Assembly (NCBI GenBank): GCA_035655435.1
Contig: DASRUN010000036.1
Span: 1-42,017, forward strand
Length of the DNA: 42,017 nucleotides
Source: UBA493 sp035655435
GTDB lineage: Archaea > Iainarchaeota > Iainarchaeia > Iainarchaeales > Iainarchaeaceae
Reading direction: 5' to 3'
The notes below the pieces were generated by a model that saw only the letters and a list, made by a program, of their open reading frames with translations, was not told where the DNA came from and did not search any database. Position 1 is the first letter of the stretch. Every line of letters begins with the position of its first letter. Shown here one piece after another: positions 22,995 through 30,156 of this stretch. A program made the position numbers and the translations under genes.

Positions 22995-23999
22995 ATGCAA
23001 AAAACCCTTTCTTTAAGTGAGGAAATCAGAATTGAAGCCGAAAGGCTCCACAAAAATTTGAAGCATTTAGAATATTCCGTGAACGAGTGCATGCTCTTTG
23101 CCGCGCAAACCCTTCGTATCAATAAATTGAAAAAAGAAAAAAATGCTGTTATTCTTGCGCACAATTATCAAAGGCCGGAAATTTTGTTCGGAATTGCAGA
23201 CCACATTGGAGATTCTTTTGCATTGAGCGTTGCGGCGAAAAACACTAAAGCTGATATAATTCTTTTTTGCGGCGTTCATTTCATGGCGGAAACCGCGAAA
23301 ATTTTGAATCCGGAAAAAACAGTTTTGATTCCTTCTCTTGAAGCAGGTTGTTCTCTTGCGGATGGCATTACAAAAGAGGATGTTCTTGCTTTAAAGAAAA
23401 AGCATCCAAATGTTCCTGTTGTAACTTACATTAATACAAGTGCTGAAGTAAAAGCGGAAAGCGATGTGATTTGCACCTCCGCCAATGCTTTGAAAGTTAT
23501 TGAATCTCTTCCCGGAAAAGAAGTGATTTTTCTTCCCGATGAATTCATGGGGAAAAATTTGCAAAATCTTACTAAGAAAAAAGTCCATTATTTTAATGCA
23601 AAGTGTATTGTTCATGAAGCTTTTACTCCTGAACAGATAAGCGCGTATAAAGAACAATATCCTGAAATGAAAATTCTCTCGCATTTGGAGTGTACTCCAG
23701 AGGTTATTGCTCTTTCAGATCTTGCCGGCGGAACAAGCGACATGTACAATTACATCAAAAACAGCAATGCAAAACGCTTCATGCTTGTAACAGAATGCGG
23801 AATGAGCGATCTTCTGCGCGCGCGTTTTCCGGAAAAAGAATTCATCAATCCTTGTTCAGTTTGCCCTTACATGAAACAAATTCATTTGGACAATACTCTT
23901 TTAGCGCTTGAAAAAGAGCAATTCAAAGTTGAAATTTCGGAAGAAACCCGAACAAGGGCGCAGAAAGCGCTTGATAGAATGATTGAGATTGGGAAATAA
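22995..23999 (+). CDS. nadA: Quinolinate synthase
   Basis: NadA condenses iminoaspartate with dihydroxyacetone phosphate to quinolinate, using a [4Fe-4S] cluster. The 334-residue protein shows the three pseudo-repeats of the family: VILAHNYQRPEI, FCGVHFMAETAKIL, PSLEAGCSLAD, VVTYINTSAEVKAESDVICTSANA, FLPDEFMGKNL, the HLECTPEVIALSDLAGGTS segment, and TECGMSD, with the NPCSVCPYMK Cys pair near the C-terminus. The cluster Cys candidates lie in GCSLAD, KCIVHE and the C-terminal CxxC. I start at ATG 22995; the frame extends six codons upstream only with TTG. The rest of the pathway, nadC and nadM, lies 1.1 kb downstream on the other strand; no NadB is visible. Confidence 0.95.
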   Translation: MQKTLSLSEEIRIEAERLHKNLKHLEYSVNECMLFAAQTLRINKLKKEKNAVILAHNYQRPEILFGIADHIGDSFALSVAAKNTKADIILFCGVHFMAETAKILNPEKTVLIPSLEAGCSLADGITKEDVLALKKKHPNVPVVTYINTSAEVKAESDVICTSANALKVIESLPGKEVIFLPDEFMGKNLQNLTKKKVHYFNAKCIVHEAFTPEQISAYKEQYPEMKILSHLECTPEVIALSDLAGGTSDMYNYIKNSNAKRFMLVTECGMSDLLRARFPEKEFINPCSVCPYMKQIHLDNTLLALEKEQFKVEISEETRTRAQKALDRMIEIGK

Positions 24000-24050
24000 A
24001 ACTAGCTTTTTTTATTTTTGAGTGCTTGTTCATTCCTATTAAGCCGATTT

Positions 24051-24590
24051 TTATTTTTCGGCCTTTTCCCATTTAAGTTTTTCAAAGTCTTTTATTTCTA
24101 TTGTAATTGTCCGATTGCACACTTGATTCAGATGAAATGATTTTGTTTTTGGAAATGATACATTGACCATTTCCTTGCCGAAGTCCTGCACGGCCTTTAT
24201 TGCTGGAACAAAATCTGAGTCTCCGGATACTATTATTCCCAAATCATAAATATTTGAGTAGGCATGCGTTACAATGTCCACGGCCATTCTTACATCAACG
24301 CCTTTTTCAACGGGCGGGCTATTTGGTCGTTTCTCAAGTCTTCAAAGTTTGACTTCAAATTTTGGATTTCTGCTAATGGAAGAGAAAAATTTTTGCTGTT
24401 TCCCGTATGCTTCCGGGTTATCTTTTTGTATCAGTGGTGCACTGTAGTAGTAAACTGCAACCAATCTGTTTTTTTCAGTTAAAAAATCTGCAAGTTTTCT
24501 GAAGTCGACACTCACATGCCCGAAGTTCTTTGTTAAATTATGGTAGAGATTGCTGCCATCAATAAATATCAAGATTTTCTTGTTTTTCAT
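24051..24590 (-). pseudogene. NYN-domain (LabA/DUF88-like) gene interrupted by an in-frame TGA
   Basis: NYN proteins are PIN-like RNases. Residues 1-82 (MKNKKILIFIDGSNLYHNL to FEVKL) and the following 96 codons, which include VDVRMAVDIVTHAYSN and LGIIVSGDSDFVPAI, lie in one frame, separated only by TGA at 24344-24342. The sequence around the stop is L-stop-RLEKRP, and family members usually have a Gly at this point, so a single GGA-to-TGA change would explain it. Both acidic motifs, IDGSN and SGDSD, are intact. Most likely a recent nonsense mutation or an assembly error; readthrough or a separately started 3' fragment cannot be excluded. The start at ATG 24590 has no clear ribosome site. Confidence 0.82.
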
Positions 24591-24641
24591 TATATTGTAA
24601 GATTGTTAAAAACAGTTTTAATGCAAATAGGTAAGAATGAA

Positions 24642-24667
24642 CCTGCCGTTGCCGAAGCAAAGGCAGG
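24642..24667. repeat. Isolated palindromic hairpin
   Basis: CCTGCC and GGCAGG pair around an inner TTGC-CGAA-GCAA stem, giving 10 pairs with one mismatch and a CGAA tetraloop. It lies in the 142-base gap between the csaA-like gene and the interrupted NYN gene. Its loop is like those in the hairpin array at 11020-11201, so it may belong to the same palindromic family or act as a terminator-like structure. Confidence 0.6.
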
Positions 24668-24732
24668 GAGATAATATAATGAAATATTCCTTAAAGAGGT
24701 TAATAAATGTAATGCATAGGCGCACCATAGTT

Positions 24733-25065
24733 TCAGAAAATTTTTGTACCTAAAATCGCCTCTTTATCGGGTTTTAGTAATGAGATTCCCTTCTTTTCAG
24801 TTTGAACACCGGTTACAAGAACCTCTGAAACAGTGTTTCCAATTTGTTTTGGAGGAAAATTAACCACACAAATAACCTGCCTTCCGATGAGCTCTTCCTT
24901 TGAATAATTTGTTGCCTGTGCGCAGGATTTTTTTACACCCATTTCTTTTCCAAAATCAATTTTGAGTTTGTAAGAAGGATTTTTTGCTTCAGGAAAATCA
25001 TGTACTTCCAATATTTTTCCAACTCTGAATTCAACTTTTTCGAAATCGGCATAATTTATTGTCAT
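24733..25065 (-). CDS. tRNA-binding-domain protein (CsaA-like)
   Basis: A 110-residue stand-alone OB-fold protein of the MetRS C-terminal/EMAP/CsaA family. FEKVEFRVGKILEVHDFPEAKNPSYKLKIDFG and the following KKSCAQATNYSKEELIGRQVICVVNFPPKQIG and SEVLVTGV match the pattern closely. Members bind tRNA or act as export chaperones; bacterial CsaA is a homodimer of this size. The ATG overlaps the nadM stop by 4 bases (ATGA), so it is the third gene of the nadC-nadM operon. The link to NAD synthesis is unexplained. Confidence 0.9.
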   Translation of the reverse strand: MTINYADFEKVEFRVGKILEVHDFPEAKNPSYKLKIDFGKEMGVKKSCAQATNYSKEELIGRQVICVVNFPPKQIGNTVSEVLVTGVQTEKKGISLLKPDKEAILGTKIF

Positions 25066-25631
25066 TGCTTCACTTCTTTTCCCGTAATTGATTTGATTCT
25101 TTTTTGCGCGTTGATTTCTTTCAAATATTTTTCAACGCTTTTTGGAACAAATTCTGAAAGGCTTTTTCCGGACAAGATTGTGTTTCGAACTTTTGTTGAT
25201 TCAATATGTTTTGAATTGCTCACAAGTTTTTCAACTTCAAAACCATCTGCCTCAAATAATTCCTTTACTAACGGATTATTTGTAAAAACAATTTCAAATT
25301 TTGGAGAAAAGCTCTTTGTTCTCTGCGTCCACAAAGCATACTCTTGAATATCATCCACGGGGATAATGTAACATTTTTCAAACAATCCGGATTCTTTCAG
25401 CGCGCTTCCGATCATTTCAATTCTTTCTCCGGCTGTAAATGGATTTTCAGGTTGAAAAGATTCTTTCGAAGATCCGACAACTATAACCATTTCATCAACT
25501 TTTTTCAAAGCATTAAGGAGTGCATTATGGTGCCCAAAATGATAGGGTTGAAATCTGCCGACAAACAGCCCTCTCCGAGCTGCTCCTCGGAAGGGAGCGT
25601 CCACCTTCGGTAGGACACTTTTGTTTTTCAC
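25062..25631 (-). CDS. nadM: Nicotinamide-nucleotide adenylyltransferase with repeat-encoded N-terminus
   Basis: NadM joins NMN (or NaMN) to AMP from ATP to form NAD or its deamido precursor. The HxGH nucleotidyltransferase motif is present in GLFVGRFQPYHFGHH, and the C-terminal HIESTKVRN corresponds to the ISSTxIR motif. The native N-terminus would normally begin right before GLFVGRFQP, but here about 20 extra residues precede it (VKNKSVLPKVDAPFRGAARR). Of these, DAPFRGAAR is encoded by a 28-bp palindromic repeat (25573-25600). The start is GTG 25631, overlapping the nadC stop as GTGA; a second GTG inside the repeat-flanking region is possible. 189 residues total. Confidence 0.9.
   Translation of the reverse strand: MKNKSVLPKVDAPFRGAARRGLFVGRFQPYHFGHHNALLNALKKVDEMVIVVGSSKESFQPENPFTAGERIEMIGSALKESGLFEKCYIIPVDDIQEYALWTQRTKSFSPKFEIVFTNNPLVKELFEADGFEVEKLVSNSKHIESTKVRNTILSGKSLSEFVPKSVEKYLKEINAQKRIKSITGKEVKQ
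25573..25600. repeat. 28-bp palindromic repeat, copy 2 (inside nadM)
   Basis: Identical over 28 bases to 22104-22131. It is followed by a second hairpin, GTCC-ACC-TTC-GGT-(A)-GGAC (25600-25617). Both lie inside the nadM reading frame and preserve it, like the palindromic elements known inside Rickettsia genes. Confidence 0.85.
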
Positions 25632-26440
25632 TTGATCACATCCATGGAAAAATCAATTATTTTTGCTTTTTTCGTGAGTTCTCCCATTGAAATCAAATCC
25701 GCGCCTAAGTTAGAGTACTTTGGAAGATTTTTTATTGTGATTCCGCCGCTCAGCTCTATTTTGCCATTAAAACCTTTCTCTCTGAGTTTTTTGATTGTTT
25801 TTTTAGCATTTTTTTGCGAAAAATTGTCAAGCATTATAAAATTAGGTTTTTCGCGTGCGGCTTCAAGTGCTTCTTTTTCATTTTCAACTTCTATTTCAAT
25901 TTTTTTCCCGGTTTTTTTTGCTTTTGCAATTCCTTCTTTTATTCCGATGAATTTCAAATGATTATCTTTTAGTAAAATCATTTCATTGAGGTTTTTTCTA
26001 TGGCTCCATACTCCGGCAATCTCTGCGGCTTTTTTGTCAAATGCTTGAAATCCCGGAATTGTTTTTCTCGTAACCGCAAGTTTTGTGTTTTTAGATTTCT
26101 TTTTCGCTTCCGCGCAAATGGTTGCAACACCGCTCATTCTCCCAAGAATGTTGAGTGAGATTCTTTCAATTGTGAGTATTTTTTGCGCCGATCCAATAAT
26201 CGTAATTATTTTAGATTTTTTGTTTGCATGAGTTCCGTCATTTTTGTGCACCTTAACCTTCAGCTCGTGTTCCCTAAACAAATAAGTTGCTTCTTCCACT
26301 CCCGCGAGAACACAATTTTCATTAACCTTTATCACTGCTTTACAATTCGTTTTTGGAATAAGTTCGGAAGTAATATCCTTCCCCGAAACATCTTGTGACA
26401 AATAGCCTTTCAATAGGGTTTTCATTTTGGGAGAAAGCAT
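25628..26440 (-). CDS. nadC: Nicotinate-nucleotide pyrophosphorylase (quinolinate phosphoribosyltransferase)
   Basis: NadC converts quinolinate and PRPP to NaMN with loss of CO2. The 270-residue protein has the expected EDxT-like SGKDITSELI, the LAGVEEATYLF region, ERISLNILGRMSGVAT, VTRKTIPGFQAFDKKAAEIAG carrying the substrate-binding Arg/Lys, the HRKNLNEMILLKDNH segment, EIEVENEKEALEA, IMLDNFS and the final IELSGGITIKNL with the phosphate-binding SGG. The gene starts the operon; its start ATG 26440 lies beyond a TATA-like ATTAAAAGC shared with divergent pdxS. nadM follows with a GTGA overlap. No residues look missing. Confidence 0.95.
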   Translation of the reverse strand: MLSPKMKTLLKGYLSQDVSGKDITSELIPKTNCKAVIKVNENCVLAGVEEATYLFREHELKVKVHKNDGTHANKKSKIITIIGSAQKILTIERISLNILGRMSGVATICAEAKKKSKNTKLAVTRKTIPGFQAFDKKAAEIAGVWSHRKNLNEMILLKDNHLKFIGIKEGIAKAKKTGKKIEIEVENEKEALEAAREKPNFIMLDNFSQKNAKKTIKKLREKGFNGKIELSGGITIKNLPKYSNLGADLISMGELTKKAKIIDFSMDVIK

Positions 26441-26492
26441 AGTAGTTTTCGCCTTGAATAGCTTTTAATTATTATTCATTCTACTAAGTAGC

Positions 26493-27392
26493 ATGGCAAA
26501 AAAATCTGAAAAAAAGGTGCTAAAAGGCACTAAAAGGCTCAAAATCGGCTTTGCGGAGATGCTGAAGGGTGGCGTCATAATGGACGTTGTTAATGCAAAG
26601 CAGGCTAAAATAGCCGAAAAAGCCGGTGCATGTGCTGTAATGGCTTTGGAAAGAGTTCCCGCTGATATCCGCGCAATGGGCGGAGTGGCTAGAATGGCCG
26701 ATCCTAAAAAAATCAGGGAAATAATCGGCGCGGTTTCAATTCCGGTAATGGCAAAAGCACGAATAGGGCATTTTGCTGAAGCGCAAATTCTCCAAGAATT
26801 AGGAGTTGATTTTATTGATGAGAGTGAAGTTCTAACTCCTGCAGATCCTGAATTGCATATTGAGAAAACAAAATTTGATGTTCCGTTTGTGTGCGGCGCA
26901 AGAGATTTAGGGGAAGCATTGAGAAGAATTAATGAGGGCGCAGCAATGATCCGAACAAAAGGAGAGGCGGGAACAGGAAATATTATTGAGGCCGTGCGCC
27001 ACATTAGAACAATCAACAAGCAGATTGAGGAATTGAAATCCGTTCCCGAAAACAGGTTGGATTCAAAAGCAAGTGCTTACAGAGTTCCGCTTTCTCTTAT
27101 AGAACAAACCGCAAAATTAGGAAGACTTCCGGTTGTTAATTTCGCAGCGGGCGGAGTTGCAACTCCTGCAGACGCTTCTCTAATGATGCAATTGGGTGTT
27201 GATGGGGTTTTTGTTGGTTCAGGAATTTTCAAATCCGCAAATCCTGAGAAATTCGCGCGTGCAATTGTTCAAGCAACAACCCATTTCAATGATGCAAAAA
27301 TCCTTGCAAAAGTCTCAAGTGATTTGGGCGAACCAATGAAGGGATTGGAAATTTCCGATTTAAAGGAAAGGCTGCAGGATCGCGGGAAGTGA
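26493..27392 (+). CDS. pdxS: Pyridoxal 5'-phosphate synthase, PdxS subunit
   Basis: PdxS makes PLP from ribose 5-phosphate, glyceraldehyde 3-phosphate and ammonia supplied by PdxT. The 299-residue barrel protein has GGVIMDVVN with the active-site Asp, VMAKARIGHFAEAQ with the first catalytic Lys, the RTKGEAGTGNIIEAVRH segment with the second Lys, VVNFAAGGVATPADASLMMQLG and VGSGIF. It ends KERLQDRGK. The start ATG 26493 is about 27 bases from a TATA-like TTTTAATTATT shared with divergent nadC. A 49-residue gene overlaps its stop. PLP would serve SufS in this window. Confidence 0.97.
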   Translation: MAKKSEKKVLKGTKRLKIGFAEMLKGGVIMDVVNAKQAKIAEKAGACAVMALERVPADIRAMGGVARMADPKKIREIIGAVSIPVMAKARIGHFAEAQILQELGVDFIDESEVLTPADPELHIEKTKFDVPFVCGARDLGEALRRINEGAAMIRTKGEAGTGNIIEAVRHIRTINKQIEELKSVPENRLDSKASAYRVPLSLIEQTAKLGRLPVVNFAAGGVATPADASLMMQLGVDGVFVGSGIFKSANPEKFARAIVQATTHFNDAKILAKVSSDLGEPMKGLEISDLKERLQDRGK

Positions 27393-27538
27393 ATTCTTTG
27401 TCTGCTATTAAGAGAAAAATAAGAGTTGTTTCAGAAGAGGAAGTTACTCTTGTAAATAAGGGCGTTGCTATGGAAATGCGTGAAATAAAAAAGAATTCAA
27501 ATAATACAAAAACCCTTGCTCAAATGAAAATGAAATGA
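27389..27538 (+). CDS. Small 49-residue protein coupled to pdxS
   Basis: A GTG at 27389 overlaps the pdxS stop as GTGA, the same coupling seen between nadC and nadM. The frame reads VNSLSAIKRKIRVVSEEEVT at the start and ends LAQMKMK, then TGA. It is basic and Glu-rich, probably helical, with a KRKIRVV stretch. I do not recognise it; the size and charge are compatible with an antitoxin or a small regulator. It fills nearly all of the gap between pdxS and pdxT, and the frame-preserving overlap is the main support. Confidence 0.55.
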   Translation: MNSLSAIKRKIRVVSEEEVTLVNKGVAMEMREIKKNSNNTKTLAQMKMK

Positions 27539-27588
27539 TTGTCAGAAATTCCAAATTGTTTTTAACTTTGCCTGAATAGATTTCTGTT

Positions 27589-28155
27589 ATGAAAACAATC
27601 GGTGTTCTTGCTCTCCAAGGGGATTTTGCGGAGCACATTCAACTTCTCAAATCAATGAAAATTCCTGCAATTGAAGTTCGCAATAAAAGCGATTTGGAAA
27701 AATGTTCCGCTTTGATTGTTCCGGGCGGAGAATCAACAACCATTTCAAAGCTTTTGGTTTCAACCGGCCTTGATTTCGAAATAAAAAAAAGAGTTTCAAA
27801 AGGAATGCCTTTTTACGGAACCTGTGCCGGAGCAATAATTGCGGCGAAAACCATTCCGGGAGAAAAAGAATTTATTCCATTGAATTTGATTGATGTTGAA
27901 ATAAAGAGAAATGCATTCGGTCGCCAGACAGATTCTTTTGAAACAGAATTGGATGTGAAAGGAATAGGAAAAATGAACGGTATTTTTATCCGTGCGCCGA
28001 TAATTGTGAAAACCGGAAAAGGAATTGAACTCCTTGCTTCTTTTGATGGAAAACCTGTTCTCGTGCGAAAAAAAAATATTTTGCTTGGATCATTCCATCC
28101 GGAAACCGAAGGAAATACAAAATTGCACGAGTATTTTTTGAAAATGCTTTCATAG
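27589..28155 (+). CDS. pdxT: Pyridoxal 5'-phosphate synthase, PdxT glutaminase subunit
   Basis: PdxT hydrolyses glutamine and channels ammonia to PdxS. The 188-residue class I glutamine amidotransferase shows GVLALQGDFAEHI at the start, the substrate loop VPGGESTTISKLL, the nucleophile Cys in YGTCAGAII, and the catalytic His/Glu in GSFHPETEGN. Length is normal. It follows pdxS across the 49-residue gene, with 50 bases before its ATG, which leaves room for a separate promoter but no strong TATA box is visible, so one mRNA is likely. Confidence 0.96.
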   Translation: MKTIGVLALQGDFAEHIQLLKSMKIPAIEVRNKSDLEKCSALIVPGGESTTISKLLVSTGLDFEIKKRVSKGMPFYGTCAGAIIAAKTIPGEKEFIPLNLIDVEIKRNAFGRQTDSFETELDVKGIGKMNGIFIRAPIIVKTGKGIELLASFDGKPVLVRKKNILLGSFHPETEGNTKLHEYFLKMLS

Positions 28156-28189
28156 GCATTTTTTAATTTGTTCTGCTTTTTGTTTAAGA

Positions 28190-28489
28190 ATGGATGATTT
28201 GCGCGTTTTCAGGAGAAGCGTTCTCTATCTCATAGGCGCCACTAAGGGCGGAATGATGCGCGTGAGAATAATGCGCCTGCTTTTTGAAAAACCTTACAAT
28301 TCCAACCAGCTTGCGGAACTCTTGGATGTTGATTACAAAACAATTCGCCATCATATTGATGTTTTGCTCAAAAACAATTGGATTACCAAAAGCGAGCAAA
28401 GGTACGGGGAAATGTATTTTCCTGCTTTTGTTGGAGATGAAAGAAAGATTTTTGAGGAGATTTCAGCCAAAATTGGGAATAAGCTTTAA
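28190..28489 (+). CDS. Winged-helix transcription regulator (ArsR-like)
   Basis: This 99-residue protein has the compact wHTH seen in archaeal ArsR-like regulators: MRVRIMRLLFEKPYNSNQLAELLDVDYKTIRHHIDVLLKNNWITKSEQRYGEMYFPA, with DYKTIRHHIDVL as recognition helix and YGEMYFP as the wing. No metal-binding Cys pair is visible. It is followed within 20 bases by a three-helix membrane protein, a pairing I have often seen for archaeal wHTH genes, so the membrane protein may sense the signal. A target cannot be named; the thiol-redox operon downstream is the nearest candidate. Confidence 0.88.
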   Translation: MDDLRVFRRSVLYLIGATKGGMMRVRIMRLLFEKPYNSNQLAELLDVDYKTIRHHIDVLLKNNWITKSEQRYGEMYFPAFVGDERKIFEEISAKIGNKL

Positions 28490-28509
28490 AATAACAAAAT
28501 GAGAATTTT

Positions 28510-28797
28510 ATGTGGTTTGAAATGGATTTTTCTGTAATTTTTGGAATCATAAATATAATCCTGCTTCTGCTTTTGCTTTTCGTGTATGTGCAGAATTATC
28601 GGCAGATGAAAAGCCCTTTCATTCTGGGTCTCATTTTGTTTGCACTCATTTTTTTGGTTGAAAATGTTCTCGGGGTTTACTTTCATTTTATGATGGTTGA
28701 TTATTATTCAGCGGAAGCAATGGAGAATGCCAGGATTTTAATGGCAGTGCAAACTGTTGCGCTTGCAATTCTAACCTGGGTTACGTGGAGAGAATAG
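28510..28797 (+). CDS. Small three-helix membrane protein paired with wHTH regulator
   Basis: A 95-residue hydrophobic protein with three predicted transmembrane segments (about residues 8-27, 35-57 and 71-92) and short polar loops. It starts 20 bases after the regulator and is probably co-transcribed. An alternative start is ATG 28522, four codons in. No motif identifies a function. The tail ends TWVTWRE. A role in signal sensing or in anchoring the regulator is guesswork. Confidence 0.75.
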   Translation: MWFEMDFSVIFGIINIILLLLLLFVYVQNYRQMKSPFILGLILFALIFLVENVLGVYFHFMMVDYYSAEAMENARILMAVQTVALAILTWVTWRE

Positions 28798-28872
28798 GTT
28801 GATTTGGAAAAAAGTTTTTAAAGTGCAAAAATTAATTTCAATTAGAATTATTTTTTTTGGAGGTTTTTAGAT

Positions 28873-29412
28873 ATGAAAGCTATTTTAGGAATTTTATTAA
28901 TTTCAATGATTTTTTTGCTTGGGTGTACTCAGCAGGAAGCAAATATTGTCGCGGATGTAATGGAGCAAGATGATTCCGCAATGGAGAAGGAAGATTCAAT
29001 GATTGATAAAGGTGATGCCATGGAAATTGAAGATTCAGAAGCTGAAAATGTTTCGGCATCGGCTTTGTTTATTCCTTTCACAAAGACAGCTTATGAAATG
29101 GCAAAGGCAGAGGGAAAACCGATTTTTTTAATGTTCCACGCGAACTGGTGTCCGACTTGCGCGAGGCAGAAACCTATAAACGAGCAGGCTTTCAGGAATC
29201 CGGAGATGCCTTCGAATGCAATTGGTTTCCAGGTTAATTATAATGATAATGAAACCGATGCGGATGAAACTGCGCTCGCAAGGGAATTCAACGTAACTTA
29301 TCAACACACTTTATTCTTCATAAATTCTGGCGGAGAGCAAATCAGTAGGATTACCGGGAATACTTCCGAAGCAAGAATAATTGAGTTAATGAACCAGGCG
29401 GCAGGCGCTTAA
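28873..29412 (+). CDS. Thioredoxin-like lipoprotein
   Basis: This 179-residue protein has a lipoprotein signal peptide with lipobox LLGC (MKAILGILLISMIFLLGCTQ), an acidic Met/Asp/Glu-rich spacer (about residues 30-60), and a thioredoxin-fold domain with the redox pair WCPTC after MFHANW. It is therefore an extracytoplasmic thiol oxidoreductase tethered to the membrane. A GGAGGT ribosome site precedes the ATG. The stop is immediately followed by the ATG of the CcdA-like gene, so electrons from that protein probably reach this domain. The substrate is unknown; the fold is nearer to thiol-disulfide reductase/DsbD-gamma types than to DsbA (inference). Confidence 0.88.
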   Translation: MKAILGILLISMIFLLGCTQQEANIVADVMEQDDSAMEKEDSMIDKGDAMEIEDSEAENVSASALFIPFTKTAYEMAKAEGKPIFLMFHANWCPTCARQKPINEQAFRNPEMPSNAIGFQVNYNDNETDADETALAREFNVTYQHTLFFINSGGEQISRITGNTSEARIIELMNQAAGA

Positions 29413-30156
29413 ATGGAAAATTCCCGAGTCAAAATAATCCTGAGTTCTATTTTTTTCGTGCTCGGATTTTCTGTTGTATTTTCTGTTTTAGGGGTTGCAT
29501 TGCAAAGCGTTCTTGGAGGTTTTGCTTATGATGCAAAAAATATTTTGAATTACATTGCGGGACTAATAATAATTGTTTTCGGCTTGCTTCTCACAGGTCT
29601 CATCAATATTGATTTTCTCCAGCGCGAGCACAAATTGAAGTTGAAAAAAACAAATCATGCTTATCTAACTTCTTTTCTTTTCGGCGGCGCGTTTGCGGTT
29701 GGTTGGACTCCGTGTGTTGGTGCTGTTTTGGGTGCGGTTCTTACATTGGCGGCAACAAATCCCGGGGCAGCGCTTCCCATGATGCTTGCCTACTCTTTAG
29801 GCCTTGGATTGCCTTTTATCATCGCCGCGATTTTCATTTCTCAAGCAACAAGTGCAATAGAAAAAATTTCCCCTTATTTGAAAACAATTAACCTTGTTTT
29901 TGGCTTGGTTATTGTTGTTTTGGGAATTCTTATTTTTACGAATTCACTGAACCTTGTGGCAAATATTATTCCGGTGGAAAACCTGTTGATGGGCGATGCA
30001 GGCGCGTCAACTGTGGATTCAATTGAGCCGAATCTAATAATTGCATTCATTGCAGGATTGGTTTCTTTCTTGAATCCGTGCGTGCTTCCTTTAGTGCCGG
30101 CTTACCTTACTTTTATTGCGGGAACGACTTTGAATGAAGCAAGAGAAAAAAAATAG
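29413..30156 (+). CDS. CcdA/DsbD-family electron-transfer protein, apparently circularly permuted
   Basis: CcdA-type proteins carry electrons across the membrane with one Cys in each half. In the usual order, the first helix (SFLxPCVLPLxPAYLxxIAG) is N-terminal, followed by FVLGFS..., and the second half contains GWTPCVGxxLG. Here the 247-residue protein begins with the second-helix region (SRVKIILSSIFFVLGFSVVF), reaches GWTPCVGAVLGA (Cys101), and the first-helix unit SFLNPCVLPLVPAYLTFIAG (Cys223) appears at the very C-terminus. The end GTTLNEAREKK would join smoothly to the start MENSRVKI in a normal protein. No such sequence precedes the ATG; the previous gene stops one base earlier. The topology predicts six helices in an orientation that stays consistent. 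Confidence 0.85.
   Translation: MENSRVKIILSSIFFVLGFSVVFSVLGVALQSVLGGFAYDAKNILNYIAGLIIIVFGLLLTGLINIDFLQREHKLKLKKTNHAYLTSFLFGGAFAVGWTPCVGAVLGAVLTLAATNPGAALPMMLAYSLGLGLPFIIAAIFISQATSAIEKISPYLKTINLVFGLVIVVLGILIFTNSLNLVANIIPVENLLMGDAGASTVDSIEPNLIIAFIAGLVSFLNPCVLPLVPAYLTFIAGTTLNEAREKK

Noticed and set aside
24051..24590. Stop-codon reassignment (TGA as Gly, as in SR1/Gracilibacteria)
   Set aside because: TGA terminates many intact genes here (for example atpE, atpH, nadM, nadC, pdxS), and only one gene has an internal TGA.
24051..24590. Frameshift between the two NYN fragments
   Set aside because: The two pieces are in the same frame; only a single stop codon separates them.
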